Shown here: one piece after another, positions 1 to 7,084 of the stretch
Position numbering within the stretch: position 1 is the stretch's first letter
Layout: each line of letters opens with the position of its first letter
The notes under the pieces: generated by a model
Database searches by the model: none
What the model was told of the DNA's origin: nothing
Seen by the model: the letters and a program-made list of their open reading frames with translations, nothing else
Made by a program: the position numbers and the translations under genes
Assembly: GCA_002179805.1 (NCBI GenBank)
Contig: NAVB01001868.1
Coordinates: 1-14,617, forward strand
DNA from: Acanthamoeba lenticulata
Lineage: Eukaryota > Discosea > Longamoebia > Acanthamoebidae
Direction: 5' to 3'
DNA: 14,617 nucleotides

Positions 1-258
1 GACGCTGTGCTGATGGAGGAACCATTTGACGTAGTCAGCGATGGCTTGCGTGTCAGCGGCCGATCCAGAGCGGCAACAGTAGATCTTGTCGTGCACTGGC
101 GTCAGCTTGTCGCTTGTTCGATTTGCGACGTAGGCACCCGTGGTAGTGCGCGAGTCGGCACCCACCACGACGCCATCCTTGAAGACGACCGCCATGATGG
201 ACGTTCCCGTCTTATGTTCCTCATCCCATCCATCGGCGGACTGCAGCGTGGGGTCCAT
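1..258 (-). CDS. PSMB6: 20S proteasome subunit beta type-6 (beta-1), 5' part, cut by window edge
   Basis: Beta-1 is the caspase-like catalytic subunit of the 20S proteasome core, an N-terminal-threonine protease in cytosol and nucleus. The minus strand gives 86 residues without an intron, and the rest lies beyond base 1. After a short propeptide (residues 1-18, ending Lys-Thr-Gly) comes T-S-I-M-A-V, so Thr19 is the expected catalytic Thr1. Asp35 and Lys51 fall exactly at mature positions 17 and 33, which complete the active site. The stretches [15 protein letters not shown] and [12 protein letters not shown] are the usual beta-1 signatures. The ATG at 258-256 is preceded in frame by a stop (TGA at 276-274), which fixes the start unless there is an upstream exon. 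The subunit call rests on close remembered similarity to animal PSMB6. The gene diverges from the GST on its right. Confidence 0.93.
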   Translation of the reverse strand, partial: MDPTLQSADGWDEEHKTGTSIMAVVFKDGVVVGADSRTTTGAYVANRTSDKLTPVHDKIYCCRSGSAADTQAIADYVKWFLHQHSV

Positions 259-946
259 GTTGTGGCCGTCTACTCAATTGAATTTTAGTGCGCTTGGCTT
301 GATTTTCTTGCGATCCTTTGCCCCAGCAAGCAAGTGAGTGGCACCACCGCCAACACAGCATGCGTTGGAGTTCTTATCATTTCCGAATTGTTTTAGAACA
401 GTTTCCAATTTTTTTTTTTTGTTTTTGCTCACAATTAATTGGCCGGTGGGGGCTGCACAGGCCATCGTTGTTCTCGCTGGCTGACAGTGTTGAACCTGAA
501 CCAGCTGAACCACAACAAGACACGTTGTGGCTGCTCGGCAGGGATCAGAGATCGGCCATGCGCCGCGGGCCGCAGATGATGCAGGCCGTGAGGGCCTCAG
601 TGAGAAGCCAGAGGACATGTGAATGACGCTCCTTCCTGCCAGCAAAGTCCAGTGAGCCCAGGTCCTGCAAGAAGCCTGTCATGTAGCTGGTTTGGGATCA
701 GGAACTTCAAGTCATTCCGCCCATTCGAGTTCCCCACCGAAATGTCATACCACACAGTGCGTTGTTGCAATTTTCCAGATATTAGTTTAGCCAACAACGA
801 AAGAACGAACGCGGCGAGACTGCCGGGCATATTCGCTCAATGGCGCGAATCGGCGAGATAGGTCGATTACTCTGGCCATAAAAGGGCCGAGAAAATCACC
901 CTTCTCCACACCCTGGTTTCACAACCTACCTTACACACTCCCTACC
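259..946. other. Divergent intergenic region between the proteasome and GST genes
   Basis: About 690 bases with no convincing gene. It must hold the promoters of both flanking genes. It contains a T-rich run at about 409-426. On the minus strand, bases 682-545 encode a 45-residue ATG-to-stop frame containing A-G-R-K-E-R-H-S-H-V-L-W-L-L-T-E, and an overlapping 77-codon frame lies at 830-597. Neither resembles a family I know, and their codon use gives no clear support. I see no TATA-like box just upstream of the proteasome ATG. Confidence 0.5.
877..884 (+). promoter_or_regulatory. TATA-like box of the GST gene
   Basis: CATAAAAG followed by GG lies 63 bases upstream of the GST ATG at 947. The segment between is C/A-rich, ending ACACTCCCTACC before ATGGCC, as expected for a short leader. 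The match to the eukaryotic TATA element is seen directly; its use is inferred. Confidence 0.55.
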
Positions 947-1595
947 ATGGCCACAACACAAGTGACTAAGCCGACCCTGACGTACTTCCCCTCGGCAGGC
1001 AGGGCTGAAGTGCCGCGGCTCATCCTTGAAGAGGCTGGCGTTGACTACGACTTCGTGGGCGTCACCAACTGGGCTGAACTCAAGCCGACCTACATCGCTT
1101 CGGGCAAGACTGCCTTTGGGCAACTGCCTCTCTACGAAGAGCCTGGCCTCACGCTCGTCCAAAGCGGCGCCATCACCCGCTATCTTGCCAAGAAGCGGCT
1201 TCGCCGGTGCTGACGCGCATGAAGAGGCGCTGATCGACCAGGCCAGCGAGGGCGTGGTTGACATCATCAACCGTCTTGTGGCTGCCGCCTTCGGTCCTGA
1301 GGACCAGCGGCCCGCCGCCAAGGAGAAGCTGTTGACAGAGTTCTTGCCTGCTCACCTGGCCCACTTTACGAAGCTGCTCGAAAAGAACGGAAACAATGGC
1401 TTCCTCGTGGGCTCCAAGCTGAGCCACGCCGACTTGTCCCTGTGGAGTGCCCTCAAGGGCCTCACCTCACGAGTCGAGGGCGCTGACGCTGTTGTGGCCA
1501 AGTTCCCCGCAATCACGGCCGCCTCCGACGCCATTGCCTCGCGTGACCGCATCAAGGCCTACCTCGCTCGCGACGTCTACAAGCAGAGTGCTTGA
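947..1595 (+). CDS. Glutathione S-transferase (sigma/alpha-like), frame broken near 1196
   Basis: Cytosolic GSTs conjugate glutathione to electrophiles for detoxification. Frame A (947-1195, 83 codons) is the thioredoxin-like N domain: LTYFPSAGRAEVPRLILEEAG with candidate catalytic Tyr13, GQLPLYEE with the cis-proline, and the glutathione-binding QSGAITRYLA. Frame A then runs into a stop at 1211-1213. The helical C domain continues in another frame from 1197 (GFAGADAHEEALIDQ) to the TGA at 1593-1595, including the N-capping motif S-H-A-D. Exactly one base (C1196) separates the frames; equivalently, two bases are missing, since relatives usually have a residue between KK and GF. No intron can explain it. 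Together about 216 residues remain, a normal GST length. The second half has no stops and good codon use, so the break is either recent or a sequencing error. The start has a TATA-like box 63 bases upstream. Confidence 0.88.
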
Positions 1596-1606
1596 GGGGT
1601 GAAGAG

Positions 1607-1612
1607 AATAAA
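1607..1612 (+). terminator. Poly(A) signal of the GST gene
   Basis: AATAAA begins 12 bases after the GST stop codon and is followed by a GT-rich stretch (GTCGTCGTTGT), which fits a cleavage and polyadenylation signal. Confidence 0.7.
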
Positions 1613-1786
1613 GTCGTCGTTGTACAACCCTTTCGCGGCCCTTGCTCGTTCCATTTCTTCGGCATGTTTCTTGCGGCCAACAGCGAAACTTGAGGCATGA
1701 TCTTCCGATTGGCCCGGGAGTGCCGCTTGCCGGCTCCGTCCTTGTCTTCTGCGCGGACAGCAACGTGGGAACTGAACTTGCACACC

Positions 1787-3251
1787 ATGGCAGACAACAC
1801 GACACCGACGGGAAGCCAGCCCACGGAGCGACCCACGAAGAAGCTGTCTGAATCTTTTGCCTACCTGGCGGAGGTCCTTATCGAATTTCTTTTTTTTCTT
1901 CCTTTTTTTTTTTTAAAAAATTATTGATTAACCAAGGCACGGCCCCGACAGATTGTGGGTGAGGAGTCCCTCTATGGAACCCGCATGGCCGCGGGAGCGG
2001 TGCTCGACACGCTCGACATATGTGCTGGCTACACGGCCTCCAAGTTCTCCGGCTCGCGCGTGGTCACCTTGGCCTTCGACCGCGTCGACCTCTCTCACCC
2101 CATCCTGCACCAGGTTCTTGTCCACCCACCACGCTCGTCCGTGACGCAGCTTCCGTGCTTAGACGTGTGGCACCACCAACAGGACCTCGTGCGTGCGGAG
2201 GGCCGTGTGGTGAGCGTTGGCCGTTCGTCGATGGTCGTCCACGTGCGTGCTTACAGGCAAGATCTACTCTCGCGCCTGTTTGAGCCTGTCCAAGAATCGT
2301 ACGTGACGATGGTGGCTGTTGACGAAAAGCTGCGACCCAACCCCAAGATCCCGTCCGTCGTCTACGACGATCCAGAGGAAGAAGTCCGGATCAACAAGAT
2401 CCTCCTGTCCAGGAAGGAGGCCAACGAGAACTGGGAGAACTGCCAGAAGGTGCGGCACGCAGCAGCGCAAGCGCAAGCGCAAGCGGCCAAACTAAAGCAG
2501 TCTTGCATGTGCAGTTCATCAAGCAAAGCGGGCCCTTCACCGCCAAGGAGGTGGAGGACTCCATCAACAGGGAGGGCAAACTTGAGTTCATGCCCATTTC
2601 CCAGACTGAGGTCAACGTGAAGCGCATCTTTTTCCCCAAGAACCTCAACTATCACAACACCGTATTTGGCGGAGACATCCTGCTGTGGATGGACCGCGTG
2701 GTATGTCATCAATCTGCCCAGCCAGCCGTCTTCCTCTGCCGATTCGCTCACACGAGCGCCCTCTGCACGCACAGGCCACGCAGTGCGCGCGGCAGTTCAC
2801 GCGCAACCGACACGTCTTCACCAAACACATGCAGCGTGTCTTCTTCAAGCAGCCCATCCTCATCACCGACGTACGACTCATCATGGCACTTGCTCGTTGT
2901 GCGTGGTTCACTAACCATCATGGTGTGCAGGTCGTGGAGATGAAGGCGAGCGTGGTTTATGTGGGTAAGTGCACGCTCGAGGTAGAGATCAACGTGTCAT
3001 TGGAGCGGTCGAGCGGGGAGGTGTACGAATCGCACTCAGGCTACTTCACGCTCCTCAACTGCAACGAAGCCGGCTGGAAGCGGCCCATCATCACTGGGCT
3101 CCAGCTGACCGACGACGATCAGGACTCCCTGCAGCGGTACCTGCAGGCCAAGGAGCGCCGAAAGCTCTGGAAGAAATGGAAGAGCGAGGAACAACATTAC
3201 ACCAGCGGCGAAAAGGGACAAGAGGAGGCCCGCTTCTCGCTGGACGACTGA
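1787..3251 (+). CDS. Acyl-CoA thioesterase with two hotdog domains (ACOT9-like)
   Basis: It would hydrolyse fatty acyl-CoA to free acid and CoA. Six exons (1787-1873, 1952-2113, 2183-2449, 2515-2700, 2775-2870, 2931-3251) encode 372 residues. All five introns are GT-AG, 60-78 nt and phase 0. Hotdog 1 spans about residues 30-150 (GAVLDTLDICAGY, SSMVVHVRAYRQDL, SYVTMVAVDE). A charged linker follows (DDPEEEVRINKILLSRKEAN). Hotdog 2 starts near 205 with NYHNTVFGGDILLWMDR, where His219, Asn220 and the Gly pair mark the active-site loop, and continues with HMQRVFFKQPI. The layout matches mitochondrial ACOT9/ACOT10. An in-frame upstream ATG at 1697, directly after a TGA at 1691, would add 30 Arg-containing residues that could be a mitochondrial presequence. 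The third intron uses the acceptor at 2513-2514, not the nearer AG at 2499, because only the former keeps frame. The tail (about 335-372) is charged. Confidence 0.9.
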
Positions 3252-3300
3252 CAGCCATGAGGAATCTTTTCCTTGAATCGAATTAAAAACAAGAAGGAAA

Positions 3301-3306
3301 AATAAA
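3301..3306 (+). terminator. Poly(A) signal of the thioesterase gene
   Basis: AATAAA lies 49 bases after the thioesterase stop and just before an A-rich run (3311-3320). Only 44 bases separate it from the ATG of the next gene at 3351, so the RMI2 promoter must overlap this 3' region. Confidence 0.6.
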
Positions 3307-3350
3307 CAGAAAAAAAAAAACAACAAACAAGAAGGAACGTTTTGTGCTTG

Positions 3351-3986
3351 ATGCGGGACCGGGCCGCTGCCGTCAAGTGCTTTGCGGGGCACCTCGTGGA
3401 CGGCCCTGCTGCAAAGACGCCTCCTTGCAGCTCACCGGCCTTGCAGGAAGGCGATCGGGTTTGGATCCAGGTACCCAATTTCTTGCATGTTTGCGGTTGT
3501 GGTGGCCTCAACTACGTAGAGATGAGCATAAAATAAACTAATAATCTCCTCTGTCCCTTTGCAGGGCGTCGTTGTCGGTGCTGGGCTTGGCGGCAGTGTT
3601 GAGAGTGGTGACGTTCGTGGCTTCATTCTGGACGATGGCACTGGCCTCCTTCCTATCGACGCCCGCAAACTGCCGGTGGCTGCCCCAGTGTCTTCTTCGC
3701 CAGCCTCGACGCCACCCTCTGCCCTCTCGCCTTGCCCTTTGGGTGCGTACTTGGCCCTGTGGCGCCTTCTTACGTTTTCAAGTTTCAAGACGTTGTCGCT
3801 CAGACGCGTTCGTGCCAACACATAGGCGCGTACGTGATGGTCATCGGAAGCGTGGCGAAGAGGGATGATGGCGCTAGGACAGTGGTTGCCGCCAAGCTAG
3901 TCGATCTCTCCGCCGATCCCAATCGTGAGTCCATGTGGCTCCTCGAAGTCATCGAGTCTGCGCTCCGCCTCACGGAATCTCCCTAG
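3351..3986 (+). CDS. RMI2: RecQ-mediated genome instability protein 2 (RMI2-like OB-fold)
   Basis: RMI2 is the small OB-fold partner of RMI1 in the BLM-topoisomerase III-alpha dissolvasome, which resolves double Holliday junctions in the nucleus. Exons 3351-3470, 3565-3742 and 3826-3986 give 152 residues; human RMI2 has 147. The introns are 94 nt (phase 0) and 83 nt (phase 1). Visible features in order: an N-terminal VKCFAGHLVDGP; EGDRVWIQGVVVGAG as the first OB strands; GFILDDGTGLLPI; then G-AYVMVIGSV, rebuilt across intron 2; and the diagnostic C-terminal VDLSADPNRESMWLLEVIES, which matches the vertebrate pattern of DLS-x-NP-x-ESMW-LEV. Intron 2 could also take the acceptor at 3788-3789 (a 47-nt intron), but the one at 3824-3825 gives a normal size and the better alignment. 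A Ser/Pro/Ala-rich insert precedes the YVMV strand. The ATG is the first in the short gap after the thioesterase. Confidence 0.87.
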
Positions 3987-4053
3987 CGAGTGGCAGAGTG
4001 TCTGTACATAACACAATATTATATTTATGTTTCTCTGCCCATGAACATGCCCG

Positions 4054-4072
4054 TGACGTCAGCATGACATCA
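4054..4072 (+). promoter_or_regulatory. Tandem CRE-like elements upstream of the USP-type gene
   Basis: TGACGTCA (a perfect 8-base palindrome, the bZIP/CREB consensus) and TGACATCA follow each other with an 11-base step, each followed by GC. They lie 64-82 bases upstream of the ATG at 4136, in the 149-base gap after RMI2. The repeat is seen directly; factor binding is inferred. Confidence 0.4.
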
Positions 4073-4135
4073 GCTTGAAACACAAAAAGGCACACGCACG
4101 GAAGAAGAAACACGTTTTGTAGGTCGGTTGAAGTC

Positions 4136-6560
4136 ATGCACGCCACCCGCGATGGCCGTGGGGAAGGAGAAGACAGCATGGACGCGAAAAGGGGGCTGCA
4201 GAACCGCTTGGGGGAGCAAAACTGTTTCATCAACGTGGTGATTCAGAGCTTGTGGCATCTGCGTGCATTTCGGCACAGTTTCCAGAGCAGCGCAGGCAGG
4301 CACAACCACGTAGCGCGAGGTCAATGCATCTACTGCGCAATTGAGGTTCGATCTGTGCCCATTTCTTGAATGGGTTCCAACCCTTCTGAGTTGGTGGTTT
4401 GCATGCGTGCGACCAGGTCTTGCTGAATAACTACGCGTGGAGTGAGGAGGCCGTGCTGCCGCCCAAGGTGTTACGCGAAGCGCTCAGCAACCTCTTTGCC
4501 AGCCAGGGCCGCTTTCAGATCAACCAAACCGTGCCGTCTCCCTCTTTCGATTGAAAAATAAGATGAGCGACTCAAGTAGCCACTTTCCTCGCCCCAAAGG
4601 ACGACGCCAGCGAAGCCCTAGACTCCATACTCACGAGCCTTCATGACAACCTGAGCACGCGGCAACCCGCGCCATCGATGAACGGGAGCGCGACGGTCAG
4701 CATCGCCCCGACCCCGGCCTGCTGCGAGCCACCCTGCCTCGTCCACCAGGTCTTTGGGATCAACGTGATGGAGCAAACCGCCGAGTGTCCGAGCTGTGGC
4801 AGCTCATCCGAGCCCCTGTTCTCGCAGGGCTGGATCCACTACGGCTACACCAACGACCTCACGTTCGTGCAGCCCTTGCCCAGTGACCCGTCTCTCTTCT
4901 TGGTCTGACATGCGCCAACCTCGACTCAGGAACCTGCACGTGGCGTATCCGCAGCTCGGGCTGGGCAAGCTGCTCCACCTCGCCGCCGGCGACCAGGCGC
5001 CCCGCTCGTGCGTGAACGAGGTCAGTCCGCCGTCCTCCTCCTTCCCACTCACTTTCGACCAAAGAGACCTCGAGTCTGAAGAGACGTCTCGCACAGGCCT
5101 GCACCCAGAAGAGCTCAGTCAGTCGGTTCCTGTTCCCTTCCTATCCTGCCGTCTTCACCGTTGGCCTCGTCTGGTACGACGGCTCTTTCTCTGGCCATGC
5201 TTGTCATTGCTGTTGTTGAAGGTGAAGCAAATGGGGGGCTCGACAGGGACTCGCCTCGCGTGTCGTCAGAGGCGCTGGCCCAAGTGTTCAACCTGCTCGA
5301 TGAGCAGCTCGACCTTCGGGACGTTTTTCCCAACATCAGCGAAGACGGCGGCCGTGAAAAGGACACGCGCTACCTCTACCGCCTGCGAGGCCTGGTCCGT
5401 CAAGCTTTCACCCCTGACGCGTCATGAAGACGTGTCTCTGCTATTCTTCTTCTCACACCATTGACTGTGGTGCCGGTGGTGTTGGCGGACCAGATATGCT
5501 TCTACGCGAGCCACTACATGGCCTTCTTCTACAGCCCCACAAAGCGCGTCTGGATGGCTTTTGACGACGCCTGTGTCGCCGTACGCCTTACACACAAAGC
5601 ACGATCGCCTCTGCCGCAGTCGCTGATGGTAGTCGGTCGGTTGGTGTGGGTTGTTGGGTGAGAGAGCAGGAGGTGGGACCCTATTTGCAGGAGCACGTCC
5701 GCGAAAAGTGCCGCCTGGGCCGACTCCAACCGCTCATCCTCTTCTACGAGGCCGCGCACGACGTCGTTCCGACGACAACGATGTCATCGCGGTCGCAGCG
5801 CCGACCGGGCGACGTTGAGGATGGTGTTGATGATGACGATGACGGCAGAGACGGCTCGTCGAGCCTGCGAGGCCGGAAGCGTCCGGCCGGGGGACCATCG
5901 CCGCCGATCGGCGACCGCGACCGAGATCGTGTCGCAGCGATGTCAACGGCGCGTCAGCGAACACGAGTCGCGGCGTCGCCTGCCGTCGATGGGCGCAGCA
6001 GCAGCTCACGGCATGTGGCGACGGAGCGCGGGAGCGGCCGCAGTGGCGAGATGGACATTGCCGCGTCGGCACACCGCGCGCACCGCTTTGGCCTTGACGA
6101 AGAACGACGTCTCGACGAAGATGAAGATGACGAGGACAAGATTGTGAGTGGCCGATCAAGCGCTTCCACCTCATCCCCCTCTTCTTCTCACCAGACTCTG
6201 CGGCATCGTCGATCCGCTTCTTCTTCTCCGTCTCTCTCCTCCGCCTCTTCTTATTCATCAACACCATCTCCGTACTCTTCATCTTCGTCCTCATCATTAT
6301 CATCATCCTCTTCTTCATCAACAGCGACGCGCGCGTCGACCATGCGCGGACCGTCGTCGCGCCCTTCGCGAAGGGAGTCACCACCGCAGCAGCGGACGCA
6401 GCACGCCAGCCTCCGCCGGCCGGTGGCCAGCGAAAGCAGCATGAGTGGCAGCGCGACGAACCCGCTGGGCGGGGGCCCGCTGAGCTACAAGCAGTTCGCG
6501 GTGCGCCCGGGCTTCCTCGCGCGACACGGCTCTGTGCGACGGCCCACGACTCTTGACTAG
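4136..6560 (+). CDS. USP-type ubiquitin carboxyl-terminal hydrolase (USP53/54 and plant UCH-related family)
   Basis: A cysteine deubiquitinase-family protein. Nine exons (4136-4345, 4417-4530, 4600-4862, 4930-5020, 5097-5173, 5247-5394, 5494-5580, 5670-6143, 6195-6560) give 609 residues. The Cys box is GLQNRLGEQNCFINVVIQSLW with Cys30. Cys64-x2-Cys67 follows, then DDASEALDSILTSLHD. Zinc-ribbon-like pairs are Cys171-x2-Cys174 and Cys223-x4-Cys228. VFTVGLVWDSPRVSSEAL is rebuilt across an intron. The His box is CFYASHYMAFFY with His308, and W-M-A-F-D-D supplies Asp325/326. So a full Cys-His-Asp set is visible. The domain ends near residue 352 (QPLILFYEA). Residues 355-609 are low complexity: an acidic run, Arg-rich parts, poly-Ser, and a final YKQFAVRPGFLARHGS. 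Intron 8 (6144-6194, 51 nt) is in frame and optional; if retained, the protein has 626 residues. The start is the first Met before the Cys box; Met15 is an alternative. No AATAAA follows the stop. Confidence 0.86.
6160..6325 (+). repeat. Pyrimidine-rich TCT/TCA low-complexity tract inside the USP gene
   Basis: Irregular TCT, TCC and TCA triplets fill this stretch. Part of it (6160-6194) is the polypyrimidine end of the putative 51-nt intron. The rest (from 6195) codes for Ser-rich protein with runs of up to eight Ser. It is a likely site of length variation between strains. Confidence 0.6.
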
Positions 6561-7084
6561 GGAGTTACCTTCAACGTTGCACACAACATCACCATGGCGG
6601 CACCCGAGAAGAATGCAAGTTGCCAAGGAACGAATCTCCGTTGCCCAGTGGTCAGTTTTTATTTTGGCCCTAAAGTGGCCAAGTCCTAGGACTGGCTTGG
6701 GGGATAATTGGTCCAGGACGGTTGCCCAGTGGTCACAGCTTTCTTCATGATCCATATCAATTTAGGTCGCTCGGAGTGGTCACATGGTCGCTATGCTCAT
6801 GTACTGTACATGATCACCAATGCTCCTGGGACCTCCTGAGAGTTGCTACCAGCAACCAGTCATGTGTGTCCTGTCCCTCCCCCCCTCAAGTACAAAAGGC
6901 ACAGTTTTTTGGGCATTATTCTTCACTCCACCAGCAACAACAGCAAGCAGCCAACAACATCAACACCAACAACAAACTACAGCGTTCTTCAACGATCTGG
7001 GCTTCCACATCGACTACCCTACTCAGAATAGCTTAACAACAACTTCTGAAAGACCTACAAGACTTTCTTCGTGTTCAAGTGACA
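6561..7084. other. Intergenic region and 5' leader of the secreted-protein gene
   Basis: No gene seen. It holds a 15-base direct repeat GTTGCCCAGTGGTCA at 6640-6654 and 6721-6735 (81-base step). Between the copies is the 12-base palindrome AGTCCTAGGACT (6682-6693). Downstream is an 8-base inverted repeat around one base, TCATGTAC-T-GTACATGA (6797-6813). After the TATA-like box comes a leader of about 160 bases rich in CAA/CAG/AAC, a style shared with the cupin gene. Confidence 0.6.
6891..6898 (+). promoter_or_regulatory. TATA-like box of the secreted-protein gene
   Basis: TACAAAAG followed by GC lies after a C-rich run (CCCTCCCCCCCTC) and about 190 bases before the ATG. The A/C-rich leader begins roughly 30 bases downstream, which fits a start site near 6920. 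Confidence 0.5.

Noticed and set aside
2450..2502. A frameshift in the thioesterase between exons 3 and 4
   Set aside because: Using the AG at 2499-2500 breaks the frame, but the AG at 2513-2514 gives a 65-nt GT-AG intron that keeps phase 0, so no error is needed.
4340..4360. A tRNA T-arm-like string GGTTCGATC
   Set aside because: No acceptor or anticodon stem can be drawn around it. It is simply the donor region of the first USP intron.
5734..6384. A 216-codon minus-strand open frame opposite the USP tail
   Set aside because: Its Met/Lys/Arg-rich stretches are the complement of the Ser-coding TCT/TCA tract. No splice logic or homology.
6325..6444. A 181-nt intron in the USP tail ending at the CAACAG at 6319-6324
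   Set aside because: It would shift the frame to a stop at 6442-6444 and lose the protein-like YKQFAVRPGFLARHGS end. The 51-nt intron keeps frame.
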